From assembly GCA_018902385.1 (NCBI GenBank), contig JABSSW010000005.1, positions 682,001 through 746,000 of the forward strand: 64,000 nucleotides of DNA, given 5' to 3'. Under the pieces are notes generated by a model. The model was not told the origin of the DNA. It made no database searches and saw only the letters and a program-made list of their open reading frames with translations. Made by a program: the position numbers and the translations under genes. This stretch comes from Physcia stellaris (lineage: Eukaryota > Ascomycota > Lecanoromycetes > Caliciales > Physciaceae). Each line of letters opens with the position of its first letter. The stretch's first letter is position 1. Shown here one piece after another: positions 13,701 to 25,663 of the stretch.

Positions 13701-16459
13701 GATTCAAAATTTGTTCGCAATGTTTTGAATGCGAAATCGATTTGATTGATCGTAATAAAAAAACATTATATTTTTTGTTTTCGATTTTTAAAATCGACGA
13801 ATAAACAAAAAAAAATCGCATCAATTATCGCGATATTCATCGAATCGTTTGAATTCAATTTCGAAAATAAAAAAATTTCGAATTGTTGTTTTTTGATTTT
13901 TCAACGTTTGTTGCGTTGTTTTTTCAAATTTTTTTTTTGACGAATGTCGTTTTCGTAATCGTTGTGATATCAATTTTTGAATAATTTGATTTAACGACGA
14001 ACGATTCGTTATTTTGATCGATTTTCGAATGAATAAAACAATCGAAACATTTTGAATCGAATACGTTTGATTCGTTTTGTACATAAAACGTTGAAAAATT
14101 AAATTGCGAACGAAATAAAATCGTATATCGAAATTTTATTGCAACAATATATTTCGCGTTATTTGTTTTCGATAAAAAGATATCGCGACGTCAATTAAAT
14201 ACGTTTTATCGACGATTTGAATCAAAAATTTTCAAACGTCGAATTTGCATTGTTTTGATGAATATATTGTCATGATAATTACATTTGAACGATTTGAAAA
14301 TCAATTTATCGTAAATCATATTCAAAATAATTTCATGTTTGTTTATTCACGATTTTTTTAAAATTATCGAATGATTGTTCAAATCGATGATGAACAAAAA
14401 AATTGTCAATTCGAAATACAAATCAATTGTCAATTTGAAATAAATAACATGAATTATTGAAAAATTTGACGATCGTCGAATTCGATAATAAATTTCGATT
14501 TTAATAAAAATACGAAATTTATATTCAACATGTTGCATACAAATTGCGCAATTTTTTTATCAATGAAAACATAATCAATCATTGCATCAATGTTTATTAA
14601 AATTTTTAATTTATGTTTATTATCGTTGAATGACAACGTACAATTGATAATTAAAAATCGTTTGACAAAAAAATCAAACAATTCGTCATAATAAATAAAA
14701 AAATTTTTTAAACATTAATCAATCGCGTTTTTGATGTGAATTATCAATTTTTCGAATCAAATTCGTTCGATTCGTTGATCATGTTCATGTAAAACATTTG
14801 CATTTTGTGTCAATGACGTTTTTAATGTTTGTAAATATTCGAACATTTTTTTCATACGTGATCGATTTCATCATATATGAAACATTTGTTCGTGACGATT
14901 AATTTGTCGATTATCGAATCACGAATTTTGATTTCAACGTTGAAATGAAAATGAATTGTAAATTTCACGAAAAAAATCGAAATAACAAATTTCGTAAAAA
15001 ACATCGAAATCGAAACGACAAAAATTGATTTAAATTGAAATAATTCAAAACGTTGTTGACGTGTCGCGATTTTTTTTTTTCGAAAATTCGATTATCGATT
15101 GTATGTTTGTTACAAAATGATTCGAATTTTATCGAACGTGATGAATTCACGTGAATATACATTCATCGTTTTTTTTCAATTTTCAAAAAATTTTGTTTAT
15201 CAATTTTTCGATTTTGATGATTTCGTTATAATCAATTGAATTGTTAAAACGAAAAAAAATGAAATAGAAAAATTGAAAATTTTGAATATTCATGATCAAT
15301 GTTCGAAATTGATTACGCATATTGCGTTTGAAATCAAAATTTTCGTAAATAATGTTCAAAAATTTCAATATTATATGTTAAATTTTGAAATAATTCATAT
15401 CAATATCACGAATCGATTGTATATGATTATCGATATCATTTTCAATTCAATCAATCACAATAGTGATTGCGATCATGTTCGTGTTGTAATAATCAACGTT
15501 GATTGTCATTTTATCGTGTATTTTTGTTTTTCAAACACGTCAAATGAATTTTATTTCATCGATGAATTTAAAAAATTTGAATGAAGTTTTTTGAAACGTC
15601 GTTTGTTTTTTGAAAAATTAATTACGTTGATTTTATCGTCGTTTTTATCGTCGACGTCAGAATTTCGTGCACGATCGCGAATTTTGATCAACAAAACGTC
15701 GTGATTTTTTTTTCAAAAAAATGTAATTTTTTTGTTTGATCAAAAATAAATTACGTTATTTTTCGTATTCGTTTTTCAAAATATTCAATTCTCGACGAAT
15801 TTCATTTAATTCGACATTCGTATTGATCAATTCGTCACGATCGACGTTGACAATATTGTACAAATTTTGATATTGAATCAAAACATTTAAATAATTGTCA
15901 CGATCGATGCGTAATCGATCAATTTTTTTTAAAAAATCGACGATTTTATGATTGATTCATCATTTCAATTGATCGATGATGACGATATTCAAAAAATGAA
16001 TAATTTCGTCATTTTTCATTTTTATAAATTCGATCGTTGATACAAATCGACGACGTTTGAATTGATCAACGAAATTTTCGTCAAAAAAGTTGTCGTTAAT
16101 TTTATGCAACATACGATTCACGTTGACGCGTAACGTTTTGAAACGTTGTTTTATCGAAATAAAAAATTCGAAAAAAATTGTTTCGTAATGATTTCGAATC
16201 ATAATTGAAAATGAAAAATTGAAAATGATAAAAAAAAAAAATTAATCGTGTCAATTTTCGTTTTTTATCGTCGATTGCGTGAAAATTCGATTTGTTATTT
16301 CACGATTTTCGTCAAATGTTTCGTCAAAAAAATTTTTTAATCGTTAATTTGATTAACAGAATTTTTCGTCGTTTGTTTCGTCAAAAAAATTTAATCGATT
16401 TGAAATTTTATTTTTGAACGTTCGCGTATCACGACGAACGATAAAAATTGAAAATTTAT

Positions 16460-16688
16460 TGTAATATCATGAATCGTGTTTAAATAAACGTATTATTGAT
16501 TAATTAAACGAAAACAATAAATTTGCAAAAACAAATAAATACAAAATATTGAAATTGCAAACAATGTGCGACGTTAAATTTCAAATCACGTTAATTTCAA
16601 CGTAAAATTAAAACATAATTCGCTGTTCGATCATATATCATATCAATTATTTATTTGTTAAATCTATTTGTCAAACATATTTGTAACA
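16460..16688 (-). repeat. 5' LTR of Gypsy copy B
   Basis: A 229-bp LTR with TG/CA ends. Copy C, in opposite orientation, begins directly to its right. Confidence 0.8.
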
Positions 16689-19600
16689 AAATCAAATGAT
16701 CAATTACGTTTGTGTGTGAATTATCGACGATTTAATCACATCACGAAACGCAATCGATATTTTATTTTTTTGATCGAAAAAATTTTAACTAAAATGCAAA
16801 ATTGCAAATATTTGATCAAATTGAATATTATATCGATTTTCAACAAATTTCGAATGAATGAAAAAAATGAAAAATTCATTACATTCGTTATTTTCATGAG
16901 ATCGTACAAATATCGAATATTATTTTTCGAATTGATTAATGATTTCGCGAATTGACAACATTACATAAACGATTTGTTGTTCAATTTTTTGAACGATTTT
17001 TGTCAAATTTATTTAAATGATATTTTCATTTACAACAAATTCAAAAAAAAACACATCGTTCACGTTCGTAAAATGTTGAAAAAATTTAAAAAAATCGAAT
17101 TACAAATGAATATTGAAAAATGCGAATTTTTCAAAAAAAAAATAACATTTTTGAACGTCATATTATCGATGAATGATTTTCGCATGAATTCGAAAAAAAT
17201 AAAAATCATTGTTAATTGAAAACGTTTTACAAATTTGAAAAAAATGCAAATTTTCGTGAATTTCGTCAATTTTTACAAACGATTTATTCGTGATTTTTCG
17301 AAAAAAATTCGAATTTTCATTCGAATGATCAAAAAACTCGTAAAATTCGAATGAATTGTTGAAATCGAAAAAATTTTCAATTTTTTCAAAAAAACGATAA
17401 TCGAAATTTTCATATTACGACATTACGATCGAATCAAACAAATCATTTTGAAAATTAATTTTTTTGATTACGTTAATGCGAAAATATTATTTCAATACGA
17501 CGACGAAAAAATTTTGCATTTCGTTATTTTTTATAATCGTAACATGATTTCAATCGAATACAATTACAAAATTTATAACAAAAAATTGTTGATCATTATT
17601 CGTTGTTTAAAATATTGACGTTTTGAATTTGAAAACATTGAAAAATCGATCAAAATTTTCATTGATCACAAAAATTTGAAAATTTTCATGACGTTAAAAA
17701 AATTAATTTTTCGTCAAATTCGTTGAGCAAAAATTTTCTCGAAATTCAATATTGTTATTCAATTTCAATTCGAAATTCAAAACGTTAAAACAAATATTTT
17801 GATTCGTATGTTTGATTTACGATTAAAAAACGATATTGACGAACGACATCAATATCGAAAACAAATATTGTTTATTTCGAAACGATTCGAAATTCACGCA
17901 ATAAAAATTGACGAATTTATTTATAAACGAATTTTTGTTGTCAACAAAATTGACGATAATTGCACGATTTATCGTAAAATTATCGAACAAAATTTCATTT
18001 CAATAAATGAAATTGATTTACGAAATTGCATTGAAAAAAACGACGTTTTGTATTGAAAAATTCGATTTTGAATATTCGTCGATGTTTTTTTATTCGTTGA
18101 TTTTTTCAAAAAAATTCATGAATTTTTTGTTTCGAAACATTCAAATTTTAATTGTATGAAAAATTGTATACGTCGCGATTATTATTAATTCAACATACAT
18201 AAAACGATTCGTCGATACGTACGTAATTGTTATAAATATCAACGCACGAAAATTTTCAAAAATCGCAAAAACGATTTATTTATTTATTTGATTATATTTT
18301 TGCAACGTTAAATCGACATATCAATGAATTTTATTATCGAATTGTTCGACGTTCACGATCATAATATCATATGCACGATAATTGACAAATTTAACAAAAA
18401 ACATCATTACGTGTTTTGTATCGTCGACGACGAAAATATCAATATTGAAATTACAATCAAAATATTCATCAATTACGTATTTCGTACACATGAATTATTT
18501 TTTTCGATAACGTTTGATCGAAATTTTCAATTCATATCGTTCGTTTAACAAATATTTTGTCGAATTTTCGACATCAAATATAAATTTTTTATCGTTTTTC
18601 ATTCAAAAATCGATGAACAAATCGAAAAAATCAATTAAAATATCGAAAAACAATTGCGACAATATTGCAATTACATGCAAAACGATTAAAATATTTAATT
18701 GTTTATAATCGAATTTGCAAACAACAATGCAATATTTGTAACAACAAAATTATTTTCATTTTTTATCAATAAAGATTTTCATTTTCGTATAAATTTTTCA
18801 TTAAATTTTATTTCGTATATTACAACGAAAAAACGATTTTTGATCGTTAAAACAAAAAATATTATCGATACGATGCAAAATATTTTCAATTACGTACGAA
18901 ATCATGCAAAAATAATTTAAAAACGTATAATAATTCAAATTAACAAACATCGAAAAATCGTAAAATACGTCGAAAAAAATTTCGTTTTTTTCGATCGACG
19001 AAACATCAAAACGATTAAATCGTTTGACAAACTCGATGACAAAAAATTAAATTTTTACAAAATATTACAACGTATGAACAATTCATATCGATTCGAATTG
19101 TTCGAAATCATGCATATTTACGATATATTTCATTGTTGATTTTTGCGCAAAAATTTTCGTAATTTATTCGAAAATCAAATCAATGAATTTTTTGATTTTG
19201 TTATAGTCAACGAAAATTTCGAATGAAAAATGAACGATATTTTGAAATTTCGATATTATTACAATTGTTTTCAATATCGTGTCAATTGATCGAATTGATC
19301 ACATAATCGAACATGATATTATGTCGACAACGAAAAATTTGATAATATTCGCGACGTGATGAACGATTTTCATCGCATTCATTTCACGATTGCAAATTTA
19401 AAATCGTTCAAAACGTTAATTTCAATATTTCAAAACGTCGTCAACGAATCAAATTTTTCAACGAATCGTCGTCGTTTTCGAAAAAAAATCGTTATATTAA
19501 CATTAATCGAGATTACATTCGATTAAAATTTAAAAATTTCGAATTCAATATATTCATTTCGATTTTATTTTCGCAATGTTTTCGCAATTTATAATTTTCG

Positions 19601-20090
19601 TTATCGTTTCGATGTTATTTACAATCAAAATTTACGTCGCATGAAAAATTGAATCGTGTCAAAAATATTTTCAAAAATTGTTGTCAAATTTTATCGAATT
19701 TTGAAACAATAACGAAACATTTGAAAATGAAAAATGATAATCGTGAAATTTTTGAATTTTGCAAACATTCAAATTAATTAACAAAATTTTTAACAAAATT
19801 TTTCAATTTCGAAACAACAACGAATCGTCGAAACGACGTTCGCGAAAAAAAAAAAAAAATTGTTACGAACATGTTTGACAAATAAATTTGACAAATAGAT
19901 AATTGATATGATATATGATCGAACAACGAATTATGTTTTAATTTTACGTTGAAATTAACGTGATTTAAAATTTGACGTCGCACATTGTTTGCAATTTCAA
20001 CATTTTGTATTTATTTGTTTTTGCAAATTTATTATTTTCGTCTAATTAATCAATAATACGTTTATTCAAATACGATTCATGATAAAATCA
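16689..20090 (+). mobile_element. Ty3/Gypsy LTR retroelement, copy C, 5'-truncated (fossil)
   Basis: A plus-strand Gypsy copy that begins abruptly inside reverse transcriptase at 16,689 and runs through RNase H/integrase-type sequence to a purine tract (about 19,842-19,860) and a 3' LTR (19,861 to about 20,090). It is a near mirror image of 8012-13,356 in copy B once the 1.94-kb insertion in B is set aside. The gag, protease and 5' LTR are absent. It is broken, with many interruptions. The B and C arms resemble each other much more closely than either resembles copy A. Confidence 0.85.
19861..20090 (+). repeat. 3' LTR of Gypsy copy C
   Basis: It starts TGTTACGAACATG directly after a purine tract and is the inverted counterpart of 8012-8239. 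Its right end is less certain than its left. Confidence 0.7.
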
Positions 20091-21593
20091 TGAAAATTCG
20101 ACAATTTTACGAATTTTTAAAATTTTCGATCAAAACATTTGCATATGCGAAAGTCAAAATTCAATGTATTTGACGTATTTTTCGAAATCGAAATTTGTTT
20201 TGAATTGATTCAATTAATTATTTATTACATTTTCGTTGTCGTTTGTTAAATCGATTGTTATTTTATTTTAAATGATTTTCAAATTATCTTTTTCACGTTT
20301 CAAATTTATTTCATTTTGACGAAATTTCATTGTTATGATTTGTTGACGAAATTTCGCACGTTGATTGTTTTTGTATTGTTTTTTTTCGAATTCGAATCGA
20401 ATTTTATTCAAAACGATTTTAATTTGTATGTTTTTTTTGTTCGTGATTTGAATGTTCGCATTTTTAATGCGTTTTTTGTTAACATTCGTCGTCGAAACAT
20501 TTCGTAATTTTTTCGCAAAATCATTAAATACATTTTTTACATTTGAACGTCGACGAGTTAAAATTGCGATCGCGTTTTGAAATGTAAATTTGTTCGTAAA
20601 AATCGATTTTGATCGTGAAATTTCGAAAATCGTTGCAAAAACAAAATCTTGAATAAAAAAACGTGATAATAATGTTGAATTTATTTGATTTTCGAATTCG
20701 TCAAATTGATCAATTTCGTCAAATTGATCAATATTGTCAAATTCGTCGATTTTTTTCACGTTTTCTTCGTTGTTCAAAAATTGATCATTTTTTTTCATCA
20801 TAACATTCAATTGCGTGTCGTTAAAAATTTCGATTTCGAAATTGATTGCATTTCGTTCAAAATTCAAAAAATTACGTACAAAAAAATTGTTAATGTTGTT
20901 ATTTACAACGTTTTTCGTAACAAAAAATCGTTCGTCAATCATTAATTTCAATTGAAAATAAAACGAACATATTTTTTTCATTTTTTTTTTCAAATAACGT
21001 ACAATTCAAATTTTTTTTGTATTTGATTTTTGTCGATAATATTTTAATCAATTTCATTCAAAATTGCATGCGTTTTACGTCAATTTTTTTTCATCGTGTC
21101 GAATTGATTTTTGATGTTGTTATTATAATAACGTATATCGATTTGAATACGTTCGTTTTCATTCAAAATGTAAAATTTGAAATTTTCATTATTTTTCAAC
21201 AATTCGAATGTCGTTCGTTCGTATTTTTCGATTTTTGTTGTTTCGATTATTATATCGTCATCAATTGTTCAAACGTTTGCTCGAATGTTGTCATGTTTTT
21301 TTAAAACATCAATCAATTTTCAATTCAATGTTCGATCGTTAATCGCTCAAAACAAAAATGAATAAATGAATTTATCGAACGTGAAAACAAAAAAAAATGA
21401 AAAATCATTTTTCGTTTGATTTTTCGAAACGAAAACGACGATTTTGATTGTAAATTTTGCATGTTTTGCAAATTTTGAAAATATTTTGAATTTGTTTATT
21501 TTGAACATGATTGATTGTGATGTAAATAAATTGATGAATCAAATGCGTAAACAACGAAATTTTCATTTTCAAATCGAATGAAAAAATCAAAAA
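20091..21593. other. AT-rich DNA up to the composition boundary
   Basis: Continues the AT-rich, CpT/CpC-depleted composition up to about 21,590, where ordinary composition starts within a few tens of bases. Apart from the open frame at 20,268-20,993 only short open stretches are present (for example 21,017-21,304, plus). No element ends were found. Confidence 0.5.
20268..20993 (-). CDS. long open frame in AT-rich DNA, unknown protein
   Basis: This is the longest uninterrupted frame in the AT-rich block, 241 residues. The N-terminal half is rich in Asn, Phe and Asp, with a short repeat of the type FDxIDQFDE near residues 85-100. The C-terminal third is strongly basic and looks helical (many Lys, Arg, Gln and Asn), which could be a coiled coil. 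I do not recognise the family; a transposon-encoded protein is the likeliest source. The surrounding DNA has lost CpT/CpC as elsewhere in the block, so an intact frame of this length is unexpected. It may be chance survival, because C-to-T change in AT-rich codons does not always create stops. Confidence 0.3.
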   Translation of the reverse strand: MKKKMKKICSFYFQLKLMIDERFFVTKNVVNNNINNFFVRNFLNFERNAINFEIEIFNDTQLNVMMKKNDQFLNNEENVKKIDEFDNIDQFDEIDQFDEFENQINSTLLSRFFIQDFVFATIFEISRSKSIFTNKFTFQNAIAILTRRRSNVKNVFNDFAKKLRNVSTTNVNKKRIKNANIQITNKKNIQIKIVLNKIRFEFEKKQYKNNQRAKFRQQIITMKFRQNEINLKREKDNLKII

Positions 21594-21885
21594 ATGCGAT
21601 CAAACATTTTAACGTTTCAAATTAATCATCAACAGTCAAGAATTTACGAGTGTATCGAGCATACGTATCGGCAATTGCAAAAAAACGATCACATCTGTAG
21701 CGAGCATATCGAGCATAACGAGCACCGTAGCGAGCATCGTAGCGAGGTCGAAACAACACGCTGTGACCGTCTCTATTCGTGGCACGAAACCCATTCTGCT
21801 CGCATACCCCGTCGCAAACCAAACCCTCTGCACACCTCGCCGTCAAAAGCAACTCTATCCCATCTGGTGCTAATCTTTAGGATAC

Positions 21886-22006
21886 ACGATTACCCGGCTT
21901 GGGGCGGAATCAGAAGATGATGTTGTCTTCATGTCATTTTCATATGCTTTGTGCCAAACACGGGTGAGCGCGGGTGTATGCATGGAAGGCAAGATAGCAG
22001 CACCAT
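21886..22006 (+). repeat. partial copy of a MITE-like inverted-repeat element
   Basis: Begins ACGATTACCCGGCTTGGGGC and matches, over about 120 bp, the right half (read inverted) of the complete copy at 23,551-23,810. The far end is missing. Confidence 0.7.
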
Positions 22007-23550
22007 TTAGATTATGGGATAGAGTATGATGGGAAATGAATGATGAGAGGGATGTGTTATGATAAGTGGGATGGGTGGGTCGGGGACTGGAGCTCCGTCA
22101 AAGGAAGAAGAGCTAACAATAGTGGTGTTTCTGAACCTCATGATTGTTTTATCATATCAATTACACAATCATCATCTCGTGGCGAGCGATGGATAACTTA
22201 GATTATCTCCCTCAAATTGAGAGGACTAAATCAGGAGGCAAGAAAAAAATTCACGTCCCAACATAGCATCCAACCCGCCAGTCGACTCTCACATTGGAAT
22301 CTGGTCGACTCTCAGTCCACGAGTCCTAGACAGGCCGGTTATGGTTGTGAGAATCGATCGAGTTGTCTGGGTTTATTAGTGGGGGTTCAGTGCGCGCTCG
22401 ATCATGTGTGTTTAGGGGAAGACGCTGACGTGGACTTGCTAGAATTTTCTCGTTTCTGAACAAGCTATGAAGATCTGGGAATGCAGAGCACTTTTATATC
22501 GATCTTACGTAGCTATAGTCTAGCTATCACATTGGCACATACCATCTCGTGTATTCAAGCTTTGCGCAACTTTTCACAATGTCATCCTATCCCGATCCAG
22601 ACCCGAGCTCGTGGCACCTGGCTCGATTTGCTCCCTTGACGGACCTGTCCCAGTGTTTGGAAGAGCTACGGAAATATTGAATGTATAGGGGGGGAGGGAT
22701 AGACACCGCCGCATAGAAATGAATAGACTAGAAAGATGAAGAAGACATTTTACCCCCCTCTCGAATCCTGATCCCCATTGCCTTTGAAGGATTGGCGTAT
22801 CGTACCTGAATCCCGTGCTTCGACGATCTCGTAGCGAAGCTAGGGGTCAGCTAGCAGGAAGCCGCTGCTTGGATTTGGCGCTGCCTGTTCTTGTTGGTCA
22901 CTTACTCTAGTAGTGAGATAGGCGAAAGAAGGCTATAATGGCTAGGTTATTCGATGGGGCATTAGATGGCTAATTTCATTTATGTATATATAGTGTTGCT
23001 TACGAAGCTTGTAGAGCTAAGAGTTTGTCCAGTTGGCGGGATTTGGGTCTACTGATGTCTATCATGTCTCGTGGCTGTCAAGCAAAGATGATCTCGATCC
23101 TCTCATTTTTCTCGATTTTTCATACATGGGGATATTCTCTGGTTATATGAATTTCAATATTTGATTTGAAAAATGTGATTATCGATCTTTTTGAGTTTGC
23201 ATTTTTCCGCTGGGTTTCTCTATCGTTGATGAATTATTGATGATTGTTCGTTATCTCATTTGAATATCACTGGACTTCGAAGAGATATTCATGAGAAATT
23301 CAAATTGATTCGTGTCCTAGTTCGATTTGGTCTAGATGGGCAAGCTGTTGATGCCTTGATACTCCTTTTCATGTAGGTATTGCCAGGCACGATGACTTTG
23401 CCCGCTACGAGCCGACGGTAATTGTTTTCGGCCAGAGTCTCTATCTGCGAGGTGTTGGGGATGCTCCTGACGCGATAAAAGATCAAGTACGAATACGAAA
23501 AACGCTGCTATTCGATGATCTGAGTTCATTGTATCCCGAGTCATGAATCT

Positions 23551-23810
23551 GACAGATCAACGATTACCCGATATGGGACAAAATCCGAAATTCATGTTAC
23601 CTTCATATCGCATTCATATCCTCTGACCCAAACACGGGTCCGCGTTTTTTCATCATGTCTCCATGGTCTGGTGTGGTGCTATCTTGCCTCCCATGCATAC
23701 ACCCAATATGACAATACGCTTACCCGTGTTTGGCACAAAGCATATGAAGACGACATGAAGACAAAATCATCTTCTGCTTTCGCCCCAAGTCGGGTAATCG
23801 TAGATCTGTC
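23551..23810. mobile_element. complete MITE-like element, 260 bp, with long terminal inverted repeats
   Basis: The ends are inverted copies of each other: left GACAGATCAACGATTACCCG, right the complement of GACAGATCTACGATTACCCG. Similarity continues inward for roughly 100 bp on each side with mismatches, so the whole element could fold into one hairpin. It has no coding capacity. Partial copies lie at 21,886-22,006 and 41,717-41,874. A clear target duplication was not seen. Confidence 0.7.
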
Positions 23811-24734
23811 GGTCTATCCAAAAAGATGGCACCACTTAGTACCAGACTGTGATATATTCCGTGGGTGATGCAAGAAGGCCAACAATGCACTACACTAGAC
23901 TACTTGCTATCTTTTGTTGGTGCAGTGTCCTTTCGTTTGTTTAACTCAGCATCGACCCACTTTGGGCGTGATTGATTGAAGAGATGTGACAGGATGCTTA
24001 CGTTCGATGAAAATATTACATCAAACGTCTCTTTCTTTGCCCCACAAAGATCTTGAAGTTCCCCTAAGAGCATATCTGGTCTGCACATCTGCTGGGATTG
24101 ACTCGGTGGGGATCGAGAATCTGGACGCAGAGAACCCTGTCGGCGAGGCTTTTTAGCCATAATTTCGCTAACAGCGGCGGAGGAGTGAACTCCGTTGGCC
24201 GTAATAATGGGTCAGTTGCTGTACCATCGAGCGAGAGGGCCGCAACCTGCATATTCAAAAGTCCTCGATGGAAACTCCAAGACAGCAAGGGAGGCTGACT
24301 CGCAATAGCAGTGACCTTGGACCGAGATGTATCTTGGTTGGTGTGCCTATGCTATGGCTGTGGGTCGCAACTCTTTGAGAGATAGCATGGTGCAGAGTAT
24401 TTTTCTTCGAGGTGTCCAAGAGCCACCGTTCAACGGTTTCAACGATTTCACTTCACCGAATAGCGAGAATACCTAAATCGAGCGTCTACTGAGCTGCCAA
24501 GTCTGGAATTTTTCGTAAATATGGTGGTTTAAAAGTTCTAAAACCAGAGAAAAAGCGGAAAAAGTATAGATCGTGTGACGACGAAATGCGTGGTTTCTGG
24601 ATCAAAACCCCCAATGTGGGAGGACATTTAGGGGCAGATGTTGGTCGGCTCCAGTTTCCATTTGCGAACGAGGACTGCTTGAAGATCTGTCATATCGACT
24701 AGGGTAACACAGTATCATTGGAAGCCCTTTGTCG

Positions 24735-24860
24735 ACGAGGATGGCAATATCTTGACTTCATGTCCGTCCAGCACGCTGCAGGTCAAGGGCTGCACGTAGA
24801 CCTGCAATACCAGCGCCAATCGCAAGGTTCTTGAGTGGCTTGTTGGCGCTGTTGAGATAG
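24735..24860 (-). pseudogene. relic of an FAD-dependent monooxygenase (N-terminal Rossmann part)
   Basis: On the minus strand a typical FAD-binding start is readable (LAIGAGIAGLRAALDLQRAG: GxGxxG followed by a helix). Directly after it the frame is lost at a tandem GTCC GTCC at 24,762-24,769. A 4-bp duplication there explains the loss, since the next residues in the shifted frame (HEVKIL) are what the family has at this place. No convincing continuation was found further left, so only the first 40 or so residues of a salicylate-hydroxylase-type flavoprotein remain. This is a host-type gene relic, and its composition is ordinary. Confidence 0.55.
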
Positions 24861-25663
24861 AAAATTTCGATAGTTGAAGAAAGGTTTGTAATCACGGTTG
24901 TAGAATTTCTGGAATCTATCAATCTACGGTGATGGGTGCTAAGAGGCAGCCTGTCGATTCAATTTTTGCTCTCTGATAAAGTGGGTCACAGCAGCTGAGG
25001 AATTAAAAGATGGATCGGGGTACTTTTCGCCGTCGGTTGCCTTGATTATCTATCAATCCCTGCCTTTATCTTTTTGCGCTCTACCTCACCTATCCGCTGT
25101 CGGGGGAGTCGTCAAGATCAGGTAACGAGGAAAACACAATCTACTTGATTCATCGAGGAGTCAGAATCTTGCCAGCTGTCAACATGGTACTGTTTGTAAG
25201 TCCCATCACGTTTTTTGATACAGGAAATCAGCATGTAGGTCGCACTCGTTGCGGATCTTCATTGCAGCTTTCTGTTTCGTTTGTTCGGATGCTGTGTGTG
25301 GTTTGATTATCCGTCATTTCCATATGAGATTTTCGATGAGCTCTTCTCGCTTCATCGTTCCATCGTCGTGAGATCGCGATGTCGAATTTCCCATTTCCCT
25401 TCTTTGTTATTCCGTCTCTTATCGATAGACCAAAAACTAAGAAACATGCGTAACTCAGATATTCCTCACTGCTCTTCGCTTTTTATCTAAGTCTGGAGAA
25501 AAAAAAGGATAGGATGAAGACCCAATGTTCGGAGAGATAGTCGTGAAGTCGGTCGGTGGCGTGGAGATTCGAGCTATGAAGAAATATCCCGGGGTGTACG
25601 ATAACCAGAGACGTGGTTTTGATAAGCGCTGAGCGAGCTGCAATCTCTTGCTTCTGACACAGT

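Larger units (their letters stand above)
8012..16688 (-). mobile_element. Ty3/Gypsy LTR retroelement, copy B (fossil)
   Basis: This minus-strand Ty3/Gypsy element is traceable from LTR to LTR: the 3' LTR at about 8012-8239 and the 5' LTR at 16,460-16,688. From right to left it runs from a poorly preserved gag region through a protease-like zone (about 14,350-14,680) and reverse transcriptase (about 12,800-13,720) to RNase H/integrase-type sequence (about 11,100-12,250). A reverse-transcriptase hallmark (LRLCVNYRRFNHITKRN) is readable near 13,290. A gene-free LTR element (8802-10,744) is inserted near its 3' end. The copy is broken in many places, probably dozens, and AT-saturated, hence old. 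Confidence 0.85.
21594..25454. other. gene-poor interval of ordinary composition
   Basis: About 3.9 kb with balanced base composition but no gene model that I can defend. Open frames here are under 110 codons, have no recognisable domain and lack paired splice sites. It holds two copies of a small inverted-repeat element (21,886-22,006 and 23,551-23,810) and a relic of an FAD-dependent monooxygenase (about 24,735-24,860). Confidence 0.6.

Noticed and set aside
22217-22459. 80-codon plus-strand frame
   Set aside because: It has no domain, no promoter context and no splice partner.
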